In this document: positions 55,326 through 64,000 of the stretch, piece after piece
Layout: each line of letters opens with the position of its first letter
Numbering within the stretch: the first letter of the stretch is position 1
From: Sulfitobacter sp. EhC04
Lineage (GTDB): Bacteria > Pseudomonadota > Alphaproteobacteria > Rhodobacterales > Rhodobacteraceae
Reading direction: 5' to 3'
DNA: 64,000 bases
NCBI RefSeq assembly: GCF_001650875.1
Contig: NZ_LXYI01000015.1
Span: forward strand, 31,853-95,852
Program-made: the position numbers and the translations under genes
Notes under the pieces: generated by a model
The model's database searches: none
What the model was told of the DNA's origin: nothing
Seen by the model: only the letters and a program-made list of their open reading frames with translations

Positions 55326-56099
55326 TTACAAGTGGGCGCGGGGGCGGCGCGAGAACGTGAGGTCGCGCAGGATGACCTGATTCATCTGCGGTCCTTCAAA
55401 GATGACGTCGATCCAGGCCCGGTCCACCCGTTTTTCATTCAGGTTGGAATAGGCGAGGTCGAATTCGACCCGGTGGCTTTCCTCGTCCAGCGGCAATTCG
55501 CGAACGATCTGTTCGGTGTTCGGCCCATGGCGGATGTTCAGCCGGGCAAAGATCTCCAGCGGCTTCTCAAGCTCCACAATCGCATCCATGCGCAGCAGGT
55601 GAGTCCGCTTCAGACCAGTCACACCCTCTTCGGGCAGGTCGATGACCAGCGACAGGAACGAGCCATCGAATTTGAAGACATCCAGCCGCAGCCCATAGGG
55701 GGCCAGGTCAGCTTCGCGCAGGTTGCGCAACTGGCGCAGGGTCAGTTCAGAGTATTCGCAATCATGAAACAGCGTCACCTCGTTGCCCAGCAGGCTTTTG
55801 GTCTGCACGGAACTGATGCCGGGCGTGGGCAACGGCCCGCGCCAGAGTTCCGGCCGCCACGCCCAGTCCGCGTTATGCGGTTTGGGAAAGCTGGTGGAGC
55901 CGATCATCGGCAGCGCAAGCCGTTCATCGGCGGTATGGATCAGCTTGTCGAGGTGGGATTTAAGCAGCCTCGCCCGATTCCGCTGACGGCGCAGCAGCGG
56001 CAAATCGGCCTTTTCGGCCAGACGCGCGGCGCGTGCCCAGCGCTGAATATTGCGCGAGAACACTTTCCCATCCAGAAAACCGAAGCCAAGTTTGGACAT
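55326..56099 (-). CDS. DUF6478 family protein
   Basis: A 257-aa protein resembling the Rhodobacterales DUF6478 family: basic helical N-terminus (RWARAARLAEKADLPLLRRQ), then SFPKPHNADWAWRPELW near residue 73, and a beta-rich C-terminal half. The function is unknown. The ATG at 56099 has AAAGGC 9 nt upstream; an in-frame ATG 18 codons earlier (56153) is an alternative. It lies 11 nt upstream of the 54943 gene, with which it is probably co-transcribed. Confidence 0.75.
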   Translation of the reverse strand: MSKLGFGFLDGKVFSRNIQRWARAARLAEKADLPLLRRQRNRARLLKSHLDKLIHTADERLALPMIGSTSFPKPHNADWAWRPELWRGPLPTPGISSVQTKSLLGNEVTLFHDCEYSELTLRQLRNLREADLAPYGLRLDVFKFDGSFLSLVIDLPEEGVTGLKRTHLLRMDAIVELEKPLEIFARLNIRHGPNTEQIVRELPLDEESHRVEFDLAYSNLNEKRVDRAWIDVIFEGPQMNQVILRDLTFSRRPRAHL

Positions 56100-56215
56100 C
56101 TGCAAGAAGCCTTTTGTTTTCCGTATCCTATCCAGACCGGGCGTTTCATTCAAATGAATAGGCCAGGAGCTCGGGCGGATAAAGGCAACTGTTGCCGAAT
56201 GGGAAACAATTGCCC

Positions 56216-56794
56216 TCAGTGCACGCTGCGTGTCCGGTTGAGCAACGCCGCGATGATGCTGCGGCCTTCATCTTGCACTTCCGCGTCACCCTTGGGCCCG
56301 TAAAGGGCGACCCCCATGAGCTGACCGTTCACCAAGGCGGTCGCGCGCCAATGCCTGCCGTCCAGTTCATCTGTCGGTGCAGGCCCGCTGGCCCGAAATA
56401 TCTGGGTTCTGTCGTCGCCGGTGGGTGCCGAAACCTCGGTCAGGCCCAGGGCGGCCCCGGTGACCTGCGGATCGGGCAGCGTGGTGCCGGGGGCCACCTT
56501 GGACAGGCTGACCGTCATCACGCCCAAGGGTGCCGCCGCAGCGGCGGCAGGCGCGCCCAGCCGGTCGCAACGTGCCATCAGGGCAAAGCGTTGCTTCAGG
56601 CTTGCGCTGTCGATGCAGAAACCGGAGGGTGCCACAAGCGTGACAGCGCCCCCTGCCATATCCGCTTGGGACAGGGGTTTTGGCTCCGACCCCAGCGCGC
56701 CTGCGAAAAAATTGGCTCCCTGGCCGCCTTCGCAGGCGGACAGGGCTGTCATCGAAATCGCGGCCAGTGGTGCCTTAAAGGTCCATGTAGTCAT
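56216..56794 (-). CDS. Putative lipoprotein, unknown function
   Basis: A 192-aa protein with a lipoprotein-like signal (hydrophobic stretch followed by ALSAC near residues 17-21), then an Ala-rich mature region with two further cysteines (GFCIDSA and MARCDRLG). No family is recognised. The ATG at 56794 lies inside the 3' end of ilvD (20-nt overlap), with AAGGCGG upstream in ilvD, so it is probably translated from the ilvD message. The 116-nt gap after it holds nothing I can identify. Confidence 0.75.
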   Translation of the reverse strand: MTTWTFKAPLAAISMTALSACEGGQGANFFAGALGSEPKPLSQADMAGGAVTLVAPSGFCIDSASLKQRFALMARCDRLGAPAAAAAAPLGVMTVSLSKVAPGTTLPDPQVTGAALGLTEVSAPTGDDRTQIFRASGPAPTDELDGRHWRATALVNGQLMGVALYGPKGDAEVQDEGRSIIAALLNRTRSVH

Positions 56795-58541
56795 GGGTTT
56801 CCGCCTTGGCACCCGGATGTGTCACAGCACCCAGGTAGGTCGGCCCGACCAGTTGTGCGTATTTCCACAGCGCGCCAGAGGCGTAGTTCGTGGGTCGCGC
56901 CCCTTTCCATTCGGATTTGCGCTTGGCAAGCTCCTCGTCGCTCAGATCGACCGTGATCGACCCTTTGATGGCATTGAGCGTGATCATATCGCCGTTCTTC
57001 AACAGGGCGATTGGCCCGCCGTGTGCCGCCTCGGGCCCGACGTGTCCCACGCAGAACCCGCGCGTCGCGCCGGAGAAGCGGCCATCGGTGATCAGCGCAA
57101 CCTTCTTGCCCATGCCCTGACCGGACAGCGCCGCCGTGGTGGCCAGCATTTCGCGCATGCCCGGACCGCCAGCGGGGCCCTCGTTGCGGATGACAAAGAC
57201 GTCGCCTTCGGAATAGGTGCGGTTCTGGACCGCCTCGAATGCATCCTGTTCGCATTCGAACACCAGCGCGGGACCGGTAAAGACGATGTCGTCTTCGCTC
57301 ATCCCGGCGATCTTCACGATGGCCCCTTCGGGCGCGAGGTTGCCTTTCAGGCCCACAACGCCGCCGGTCTTGCTGATCGGGTTCTCGACGGAATGGATCA
57401 CCTTGCCGTCCGCCTTGCGCGTGACCTGATCCAGCACTTCGCCCATGGAATACCCCGTGGCGGTCATACAATCGAGGTGGATCAGACCAGCCTTGCGCAG
57501 CTCGTTCATCACGACCGGCACACCGCCCGCTTCGTAAAGGTCCTTGGCCACATAGGCACCGCCCGGCTTCATATCGACGAAATAGGGGGTGTCGCGGAAA
57601 ATGTCGCAGACATCTTCAAGGAAAAAGTCGATACCGGCCTCATGGGCCATCGCGGGCAGATGCAGGCCCGCGTTGGTGGACCCGCCGGTGCAGGCGACGA
57701 TCCGCGCGGCATTCTCGAACGCCTCGCGGGTGCAGATGTCACGCGCGCGGATGTTCTTTTCGATCAGGTTCATCACCGCAGCGCCCGATGCCTTGCCATA
57801 TTCATCGCGCGATTCATAAGGCGCAGGCATGCCCGACGAGTTGGGCAGCGCAAGGCCAATCGCCTCTGACACGCAAGCCATGGTGTTGGCGGTGAACTGT
57901 CCGCCACAGGCCCCGGCAGAGGGGCAGGCGACGCGCTCAAGGATCTCAAGCTCGGCCTCGGTCATGGTGCCGTTCTGAAAGTTGCCGACCGCCTCGAACA
58001 TGTCCTGCACGGTCAGGTCACGTTCGGCAAAGCTGGCGGGTACATCCGCGCCTTTGGGTGCCTTGCCGGGCAGGATCGACCCACCATAGAGGAACACCGA
58101 AGGCACGTTCAGCCGGATCATCGCCATCATCATGCCGGGCAGGGATTTGTCGCAGCCCGCCAGACCCACGATGGCGTCATAGCAATGGCCGCGCATGGTC
58201 AGTTCCACGGTGTCGGCGATGGCCTCGCGGCTGGCGAGGGAGGACCGCATCCCCTCGTGACCCATGGCGATGCCGTCGGTCACGGTGATGGTGGTGAATT
58301 CGCGCGGCGTGCCCTGCTCGGCCTTCACGCCCAGCTTGACCGCCTGCGCCTGCCGGTTCAGCGCGATGTTGCAGGGCGCGGCTTCGTTCCAGCAGGTGGC
58401 AACGCCGACCAGCGGCTGGTGAATCTCTTCGTCTGTCATGCCCATCGCATAGTAATAGGACCGGTGCGGCGCGCGCGCGGGCCCTTCGGTCACATGGCGG
58501 CTGGGCAGTTTGGATTTGTCAAAGCGCTGGTTGCTGGACAT
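56775..58541 (-). CDS. ilvD: Dihydroxy-acid dehydratase
   Basis: A 588-aa iron-sulfur dehydratase that makes the 2-keto acids of isoleucine and valine. Cluster-binding and family motifs include [14 protein letters not shown] near residue 45, [15 protein letters not shown] near 122 and [15 protein letters not shown] near 195. [19 protein letters not shown] near 490 is the C-terminal signature. AGGGAG about 8 nt before the ATG supports the start. The putative lipoprotein gene overlaps its 3' end. Confidence 0.96.
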   Translation of the reverse strand: MSSNQRFDKSKLPSRHVTEGPARAPHRSYYYAMGMTDEEIHQPLVGVATCWNEAAPCNIALNRQAQAVKLGVKAEQGTPREFTTITVTDGIAMGHEGMRSSLASREAIADTVELTMRGHCYDAIVGLAGCDKSLPGMMMAMIRLNVPSVFLYGGSILPGKAPKGADVPASFAERDLTVQDMFEAVGNFQNGTMTEAELEILERVACPSAGACGGQFTANTMACVSEAIGLALPNSSGMPAPYESRDEYGKASGAAVMNLIEKNIRARDICTREAFENAARIVACTGGSTNAGLHLPAMAHEAGIDFFLEDVCDIFRDTPYFVDMKPGGAYVAKDLYEAGGVPVVMNELRKAGLIHLDCMTATGYSMGEVLDQVTRKADGKVIHSVENPISKTGGVVGLKGNLAPEGAIVKIAGMSEDDIVFTGPALVFECEQDAFEAVQNRTYSEGDVFVIRNEGPAGGPGMREMLATTAALSGQGMGKKVALITDGRFSGATRGFCVGHVGPEAAHGGPIALLKNGDMITLNAIKGSITVDLSDEELAKRKSEWKGARPTNYASGALWKYAQLVGPTYLGAVTHPGAKAETHDYMDL

Positions 58542-58792
58542 CTGATGGCTCCCTCAAAGACATTCGGAACCGGAATAGTCGGGCAAGGACAGCGCTGCAA
58601 GTATCGAACGTCAGGCAAATTTGTCGCGGCTCTGTCGTCACCTGGCCGAAAATGGATTGCCAGCCCCTGACGCGGGCACATTCTGCCCCTCTGGTCGCGG
58701 CAGTCCAATCGCCCCGGCAAGCGGCAGATACCTACTGGCAGCAGCCCGCCGCGCGCGGTAGTAACCTAATGCGCAAGAAGGGGAGCACATCC

Positions 58793-61591
58793 ATGTCCGG
58801 CACATTTGGCAAAGGCCACCACCTGCATCTGATCGACGGCTCGGCCTTCATCTTTCGCGCCTATCACGCGCTGCCGCCGCTGACGCGCAAATCCGACGGG
58901 CTGCCCATCGGGGCGGTCTCGGGCTTTTGCAACATGATCTACAAGATGGTCGAGGACAACGCAGGCCCCGACGCACCGACCCATGTCGCCGTGATCTTTG
59001 ACAAGGGCAGCCACACCTTCCGCAACGACATGTACGACCTTTACAAGGCGAACCGCGAGGCGATGCCCGAAGACCTGCGCCCGCAGATCCCCCTGACCCG
59101 CAAGGCGACAGAGGCGTTCAACATCGCCTGCAAGGAGCTGGAAGGCTTTGAGGCCGACGACATCATCGCGACACTTGCCGTGCAGGCCCGCAAGGCGGGC
59201 GGGCGCTGCACCATCATCAGCTCCGACAAGGACCTGATGCAGCTTGTGGGTGACGGCGTCGAAATGCTGGACGCGATGAAGAACAACCGCATCGACCGCG
59301 ATGGCGTGTTCGAGAAATTCGGCGTCTTCCCCGACCGCGTGGTGGACGTGCAGGCGCTGGCGGGCGACAGTGTCGACAACGTGCCCGGCGCGCCCGGCAT
59401 CGGGATCAAGACGGCAGCCCTGCTGATCAACGAATATGGCGACCTGGAGACGCTGCTGGAACGCGCGGAAGAGATCAAACAGCCCAAGCGCCGCCAGACC
59501 CTGATCGAACACGCCGACCAGATCCGGCTCAGCCGCAAACTGGTCCTGCTGGACGAGAACACGCCGCTGGATTTCACCCTCGACGACCTCGAAGTCCGCG
59601 AACCGGACGCGGAAACCCTGATCGGCTTTCTGGCCGAAATGGAATTCCGCACCCTGACCAAACGCGTGGCCGAGAAAATGGGTGCGGAAATGCCCGCAAT
59701 CGAAGACACCCCCGCCCTGCCTGACGCGCCGCAGATGGATGACATCCCCTTTGATGGCGACAAATACGAACAGGTCGGCGACGCCGCCGCCCTACAAAAG
59801 TGGATCGACGCAATCTATGAGACGGGCCATGTCGCCGTGGACACCGAAACCACCGGGCTGAACGAAATGACCGCCGACCTCGTCGGCATCTCGCTGGCGG
59901 TCGAACCCGGCAGGGCCTGCTACATCCCGCTGATCCACAAGGCGAACCGGGGCAATGACCTGTTCGGCTCCGACGACCTGGCAGAGGGGCAGATGGCCGT
60001 GGACACCTGCCTCGACATGCTCAAACCCGTGCTGGAGGACCCGAGCATCCTCAAGATCGGGCAGAACATGAAATACGACGCCAAGATCTTTGCCCAGATC
60101 GGCATCACGGTGGCCCCCATCGACGACACGATGCTGATGTCCTACGCCCAGCACGCGGGCCTGCACGGCCATGGCATGGACACGCTGTCGGAACGCTACC
60201 TGGACCACACGCCGATCCCGATCAAACCGCTGCTCGGCTCCGGCAAATCCGCCGTGACCTTCGACAAGGTGCCACTGGAAGACGCGGTGAAATACGCCGC
60301 CGAAGACGCCGACATCACCCTGCGCCTGTGGCAACTGCTGAAACCGCAACTGCACCGCGCGCAGGTCACCAGGGTCTATGAAACCCTCGAACGCCCGCTC
60401 GTGCCGGTCCTTGCCGCCATGGAACGCTCCGGCATCAAGGTCGACCGCGACACACTCAGCCGCATGTCCAACGCCTTTGCCCAGAAAATGGCCGGGCTGG
60501 AGGATGAAATATACGAACTGGCCGGCCGCAAGTTCAACGTCGGCTCCCCCGCGCAGGTGGGCGAAGTCCTGTTCGAGGACATGGGCCTCGAAGGCGGCAA
60601 GAAGGGCGCCAACGGCAAATATTCCACCGGCGCCGACATCCTCGAAGACCTGGCCACCGAACACGACTTCCCCCGCCGCATCCTCGACTGGCGGCAATTG
60701 TCGAAACTGAAGTCCACCTATACCGACGCCCTGCAGGACCACATCAACCCCGACACCGGGCGCGTCCACACCTCCTATTCCATCGCCGGGGCCTCCACCG
60801 GGCGGCTCGCCTCCACCGATCCGAACCTGCAGAACATCCCGATCCGGTCAGAGGAAGGCCGCCGCATCCGCGAGGCATTCGTGGCCGAGGAAGGCAAGAC
60901 GCTGGTCGCCCTCGACTATTCCCAGATCGAGCTGCGCATCCTCGCCCATATCGCCGACATTCCCGAACTCAAACAGGCCTTTGCCGAGGGCATCGACATT
61001 CACGCCCTGACCGCCTCCGAGATGTTCAACGTGCCGCTGGAGGACATGACCCCCGACATCCGCCGCCAGGCCAAGGCGATCAACTTTGGCGTGATCTACG
61101 GCATCTCCGGCTTTGGCCTCGCCCGCAACCTGCGCATCCCGCGGGCCGAGGCGCAGGGCTTCATCGACCGCTATTTCGAACGCTTCCCCGGCATCCGCAC
61201 CTATATGGACGACACCAAGGCCTTTGCCAAAGAGCACGGCTATGTCCAGACCCTGTTCGGCCGCAAGATCCACACGCCGGAGATTGCTTCAAAAGGCCCC
61301 CGCGCAGGCTTTGCCGCCCGCGCCGCGATCAACGCGCCGATCCAGGGCACCGCCGCCGACGTCATCCGCCGCGCCATGATCCGCATGCCCGAGGCGATCC
61401 GCGACCTGCCCGCAACCATGCTGCTGCAGGTCCATGACGAATTGCTGTTCGAGGTGGAAAAGGGGGCCGAAGACACCCTGATCACCACCGCCCGAGAGGT
61501 CATGGAAAACGCCAACGACCCGGTGGTGAAGCTGGACGTGAAACTGACGGTGGACGCGGGGCAGGGGAAGAACTGGGCGGAGGCGCATTAA
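58793..61591 (+). CDS. polA: DNA polymerase I
   Basis: A 932-aa three-domain repair and gap-filling polymerase. The 5' nuclease domain opens HLIDGSAFIFRAYHALPP and holds the helix-hairpin-helix VDNVPGAPGIGIKTA. The 3'-5' exonuclease domain has its DxE pair in VAVDTETTGLNE near 345, so proofreading looks intact. Polymerase motif A is DYSQIELRILAH near 705, the O-helix RRQAKAINFGVIYGISG near 758, and motif C QVHDELLFEVE near 880. AAGGGGAG 9 nt upstream fixes the ATG. A 96-bp palindrome follows the stop. Confidence 0.98.
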   Translation: MSGTFGKGHHLHLIDGSAFIFRAYHALPPLTRKSDGLPIGAVSGFCNMIYKMVEDNAGPDAPTHVAVIFDKGSHTFRNDMYDLYKANREAMPEDLRPQIPLTRKATEAFNIACKELEGFEADDIIATLAVQARKAGGRCTIISSDKDLMQLVGDGVEMLDAMKNNRIDRDGVFEKFGVFPDRVVDVQALAGDSVDNVPGAPGIGIKTAALLINEYGDLETLLERAEEIKQPKRRQTLIEHADQIRLSRKLVLLDENTPLDFTLDDLEVREPDAETLIGFLAEMEFRTLTKRVAEKMGAEMPAIEDTPALPDAPQMDDIPFDGDKYEQVGDAAALQKWIDAIYETGHVAVDTETTGLNEMTADLVGISLAVEPGRACYIPLIHKANRGNDLFGSDDLAEGQMAVDTCLDMLKPVLEDPSILKIGQNMKYDAKIFAQIGITVAPIDDTMLMSYAQHAGLHGHGMDTLSERYLDHTPIPIKPLLGSGKSAVTFDKVPLEDAVKYAAEDADITLRLWQLLKPQLHRAQVTRVYETLERPLVPVLAAMERSGIKVDRDTLSRMSNAFAQKMAGLEDEIYELAGRKFNVGSPAQVGEVLFEDMGLEGGKKGANGKYSTGADILEDLATEHDFPRRILDWRQLSKLKSTYTDALQDHINPDTGRVHTSYSIAGASTGRLASTDPNLQNIPIRSEEGRRIREAFVAEEGKTLVALDYSQIELRILAHIADIPELKQAFAEGIDIHALTASEMFNVPLEDMTPDIRRQAKAINFGVIYGISGFGLARNLRIPRAEAQGFIDRYFERFPGIRTYMDDTKAFAKEHGYVQTLFGRKIHTPEIASKGPRAGFAARAAINAPIQGTAADVIRRAMIRMPEAIRDLPATMLLQVHDELLFEVEKGAEDTLITTAREVMENANDPVVKLDVKLTVDAGQGKNWAEAH

Positions 61592-61592
61592 C

Positions 61593-61688
61593 GCGTTTCC
61601 AGTTTTCGTTGAAACGAAGCATCGCCAATGTCCCGAGAGCGCCGAAGGCGCGGCAGGGTATTGGCGATACAACATAAACTGGAAACGC
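61593..61688. repeat. 96-bp multi-branched palindrome after polA
   Basis: A perfect 13-bp outer stem (61593-61605 with 61676-61688) encloses a small hairpin (TTCGT-TGAA-ACGAA near 61604-61617) and a second stem (61621-61629 with 61660-61668) topped by GCGCC-GAA-GGCGC (61639-61651). This looks like a three-way-junction repeat or terminator. It starts 2 nt after the polA stop, and the GC content falls soon after it. Confidence 0.7.
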
Positions 61689-61832
61689 TATAGGGGGGTG
61701 TGGGTCTGGGCAGGCGTTGGACTAAGCGTGTGATTTCTGGGATGCGACGAGCGAAACTTGAAATTGCTCACCAAGGCCCCTCACGAAACACTCAGATATT
61801 TAGAGGTCGCAAATCAGCGTACATTCGGTTTC

Positions 61833-62315
61833 TCAGTTCTTGTGGAGAAGCTTTTCATTAACCTTTCGCTCGCACAATTTGATCGCGGACCGCACTGCGA
61901 TACAACGATACCGCATCCAAACCGTCAGACCCACAAAGACCAATATCGGCATTAACAGAAAGTATCCCAAAATCGAATACGATTGCCAACATGTCGTTGG
62001 GTAGTCTGGTATAACAATTGCGAGCGCTAGAACAGCAAGACACACCGACAGCAACAAAAGAACTACTGCGAACACTTGACGGCTGAACCCCTGGAGAGAG
62101 ATTTCAAGTTTTGCCAAATCAGCCTTTATCCTGTTAGACTCCGCGCGTAGTCCGTGGAGACTGTTTACATTGATGGTCGATTGAAGTGTGAGCGACCTAC
62201 GGGCGAGATCGGCAATGCCGCCCGAACCGATCACTTGAAGGATGGCTAAGCCAAGATATAAACCGACCCCTACTTCAAGGGCACTTGAGAAAGATGAAAG
62301 AGTCAACTCTTCCAT
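61833..62315 (-). CDS. Small polytopic membrane protein, unknown
   Basis: A 160-aa protein with three likely transmembrane helices: about residues 12-34 (VGVGLYLGLAILQVIG), 80-103 and 112-135. A soluble stretch with coiled-coil character (LRAESNRIKADLAKLEISLQ) lies between the first and second. I recognise no family. Starts at 62315 and 62351 are both possible; the latter would leave only 2 nt to the divergent XRE-ImmA gene. The composition is AT-rich compared with the rest of the window, as in its neighbours. Confidence 0.55.
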   Translation of the reverse strand: MEELTLSSFSSALEVGVGLYLGLAILQVIGSGGIADLARRSLTLQSTINVNSLHGLRAESNRIKADLAKLEISLQGFSRQVFAVVLLLLSVCLAVLALAIVIPDYPTTCWQSYSILGYFLLMPILVFVGLTVWMRYRCIAVRSAIKLCERKVNEKLLHKN

Positions 62316-62353
62316 ACCGCAGAAACAAAAAAGAACTTTAGGATCAAACATAT

Positions 62354-63475
62354 ATGTCTTTCGGTAGTGCTTTTGATGACATCCTAACAACGCGAGGTTT
62401 GAAACTCCGAGAACTGGCTGTGCGTGCAGAAATCTCGGAAACAGAACTAAGGCATGCACAAGACGGGAACAAGGAACTTGAGGATGAACAGGTCCAAAGG
62501 ATAGCTGATGAGCTGGGTGTGCCGATCCGGGCGCTTTTTGCCAACTCAAATCTTCCACTGTCAAAGGTTCCAGATTTCCGCCGGAAATCAATTGGTGTTG
62601 GTCGATACGACAGAGGTACAATCGCAGCCATTGGGTTCATCGAAAAAATATCAGGCTCGCTTTCCTCGCTGCCTCTTGATCTGGGGTTGGATCAATCTGC
62701 TCATGAAAAAATTGGTGATCTGAAAAAATCATCGGCCAGAGAGCTTGCCGAGAAGTGGCGTACACGTTGGGGAATAACAGATGCTAAACAGCTTGATTGG
62801 AAAAGTTCTCATAAAATGTATGCCAGCCTTAGGGGCTTTATTGAGTCTTTAGGCATATTTGTACTGCATTACTCATTCGGAAGTGACGAGGTATCGGGGC
62901 TGTATACGAGGTCTCAAAGTGGGCCACATACAATACTGATCAACACCACATGTTCTAGCAAGGCGAGAAAACTATTTACCCTGGCTCACGAGTTTTGTCA
63001 TGTTCTTATTCGGAAAGAAGGGGCGTCAAACGTATCGTTCGCAAAGAATGACGTGGAGCGGTTCTGTAATCAATTCGCCGCATATCTGCTTGCGCCTAGA
63101 ACGGTAATAGAAGCCGCTCTCAAAAGATACGGGTACTTTCCTTCCATCAACGGCGATTTCGTTCGGCTCTTTTCTTCCAATCTTGGAATCAGCCAACAAT
63201 GTGCGGTTCTGCGTCTTGTCGACACAAAGAACCTAACCTCAGACGACTATGGGGCTTGGATCAACCGCTTCAAAGGAAGAACGCCAACAGGTGACGAGCA
63301 AGATCCCAAAGGTGGTCAGGGCGACCCTCTGCAAAATAAGCGAACACAGTACGGGACTTCGCTTCTTAAAAAACTCGCTGAAGCAAAGAATGGCGGGTTT
63401 CTCGACGACATTGACATTTTTAGACTAGCCGGGATCAAACCAAGGTATCAGCGCGACCTCTTGGGGGGCGCGTGA
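62354..63475 (+). CDS. XRE-type HTH / ImmA-IrrE family metallo-endopeptidase
   Basis: A 373-aa protein with an N-terminal XRE-like helix-turn-helix (LKLRELAVRAEISETELRHA, residues 16-35, continuing to about 60) and a COG2856/ImmA-IrrE zinc peptidase domain with HEFCH in LFTLAHEFCHVLI near residue 216 and a downstream glutamate. Such proteins sense a signal or partner and cleave repressors, as ImmA does for ImmR and IrrE for DdrO. GC is about 45-50 %, well below the window. The next gene starts 3 nt after its stop, and a membrane protein gene lies divergently upstream. Confidence 0.9.
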   Translation: MSFGSAFDDILTTRGLKLRELAVRAEISETELRHAQDGNKELEDEQVQRIADELGVPIRALFANSNLPLSKVPDFRRKSIGVGRYDRGTIAAIGFIEKISGSLSSLPLDLGLDQSAHEKIGDLKKSSARELAEKWRTRWGITDAKQLDWKSSHKMYASLRGFIESLGIFVLHYSFGSDEVSGLYTRSQSGPHTILINTTCSSKARKLFTLAHEFCHVLIRKEGASNVSFAKNDVERFCNQFAAYLLAPRTVIEAALKRYGYFPSINGDFVRLFSSNLGISQQCAVLRLVDTKNLTSDDYGAWINRFKGRTPTGDEQDPKGGQGDPLQNKRTQYGTSLLKKLAEAKNGGFLDDIDIFRLAGIKPRYQRDLLGGA

Positions 63476-63478
63476 CAA

Positions 63479-63916
63479 ATGGCCCAGAAGAATAATGATC
63501 CCACAAAAGTGATGGACTTGCATGGCATCAGAGCCGCGCTGAGCACTGCAAACAACCAAATTAAATCTACTGTCATTGACGGAATTCAGTCTGGTGACAT
63601 CCAACTTTTTAAAGGCGTCAGTGAAGAATTGAAGGCGATTGACGAAGACCTATATGCCGATTTTCAAACGATCAGACCGAAGAAATACATGAAGATTAAA
63701 GCGGCCCACCAGTCGCATGCACAGATGCTTTCAGAACAACATGGGTCCGGTCTTTTTGGCTCATTTCCGCCTTCCGAGCGCTTTGAGTGCGTTGCGCTTT
63801 GTATGAAAGAGGGTCTGGAATTGGTGTCCGCCCCTAAAGCTCTCAAAGAGTATAAAGGAATTGTTTCGAAATGCGCCCTTAATGGACTTATCGTGAGGGA
63901 CATTTCTGAGCTGTAA
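63479..63916 (+). CDS. Small protein coupled to the ImmA/IrrE peptidase, PIN/DUF4411-like layout
   Basis: A 145-aa protein starting 3 nt after the XRE-ImmA gene, so the two are translated together. The layout recalls PIN-domain DUF4411 proteins often paired with ImmA/IrrE peptidases: KVMDLHGI near residue 12 where PIN proteins have a first Asp, an FKGVSEELKAIDEDLY segment near 45, and a C-terminal KCALNGLIVRDISEL. The later acidic positions are not clearly kept, so nuclease activity is doubtful. The assignment is inference; it could be an unrelated antitoxin or substrate. Confidence 0.6.
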   Translation: MAQKNNDPTKVMDLHGIRAALSTANNQIKSTVIDGIQSGDIQLFKGVSEELKAIDEDLYADFQTIRPKKYMKIKAAHQSHAQMLSEQHGSGLFGSFPPSERFECVALCMKEGLELVSAPKALKEYKGIVSKCALNGLIVRDISEL

Positions 63917-64000
63917 CTAATGCGCTTCGCCGACACCACTTTAGCCACCACACTGGAAGGCCTGCTCAAATTCGTTAAGTAGAAGATTCCGAACTTACAC

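Noticed and set aside
61758..61955. A plus-strand ORF of 65 codons antisense to the small membrane protein.
   Set aside because: No ribosome-binding site, no recognisable protein features, and it overlaps the better-supported minus-strand gene.
63920..63982. A 20-codon ORF after the last gene.
   Set aside because: Too short and without a ribosome-binding site; more likely spacer sequence.

Overview
The window looks like a chromosomal segment of an alphaproteobacterium of the Rhodobacteraceae, probably the Roseobacter group. The reasons are the high GC content, the dense short-gap operons, a CcrM-type GANTC methyltransferase beside RNase HII, Rhodobacterales families such as DUF2125, DUF4170, DUF2794, DUF1194 and DUF6478, and lipid A/Kdo genes (lptE, a Kdo-transferase-like gene, lpxK) ordered as I recall them from this family. 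Almost everything up to about 61.6 kb reads as ordinary core or near-core chromosome. The species cannot be named from the sequence alone.

Layout. 0-3.7 kb: end of leuS, lptE and holA, plus an unclear small ORF. 3.7-7.8 kb (minus): MscS channel with a flavoprotein, and an SDR with a short crotonase. 7.9-15.3 kb (plus): DUF2125 protein, alpha/beta hydrolase, TldD/PmbA protein, CysQ-like phosphatase, DUF4170, Kdo-transferase-like protein, LpxK. 15.4-17.7 kb (minus): DUF721, DsbA-like, CaiB. 17.8-20.9 kb (plus): MutY, AlkB, VWA protein. 21-23.6 kb (minus): CcrM, RNase HII and a secreted Pro/His-rich protein. 23.7-29.6 kb (plus): small envelope proteins, HpcH/HpaI aldolase with an MFS transporter, Asd, MuiA-like protein. 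29.6-33.4 kb: carbonic anhydrase, leucyl aminopeptidase and NlpC/P60, DUF2794. 33.5-37.3 kb: PaaI/PaaK, I78 inhibitor lipoprotein, TetR regulator, AEC transporter. 37.3-40.2 kb: S-formylglutathione hydrolase, YaiI, HAD hydrolase, ornithine cyclodeaminase-like protein. 40.2-40.65 kb: a broken alpha/beta hydrolase carrying a 268-bp MITE-like element, the only interval of about 300 bases without an intact gene. 40.65-46.6 kb: MFS, ZapE, AccD-FolC, CPBP protease. 46.6-50.7 kb (minus): a giant ABC-like protein with an eroded ATPase, a zinc-finger protein and DUF1203. 50.9-54.9 kb (plus): GpmI, EnvC-like and CtpA. 55-58.5 kb (minus): small conserved proteins and IlvD. 58.8-61.6 kb: PolA.

Downstream of polA there is a 96-bp multi-branched palindrome, and the base composition then falls to roughly 45-50 % GC. 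The last 2.2 kb carry a divergent membrane protein, an XRE-ImmA/IrrE metallopeptidase and a tightly coupled small protein with a PIN/DUF4411-like layout. This looks like the edge of a horizontally acquired island that runs past the window, and it is the best candidate here for an undescribed regulatory or defence module. Other points worth attention are the ABC-like protein that has lost its Walker A and B residues, the MITE with interleaved internal inverted repeats, a cluster of three GANTC sites just upstream of ccrM, and a palindromic operator candidate in front of the TetR gene that itself contains a GANTC site.
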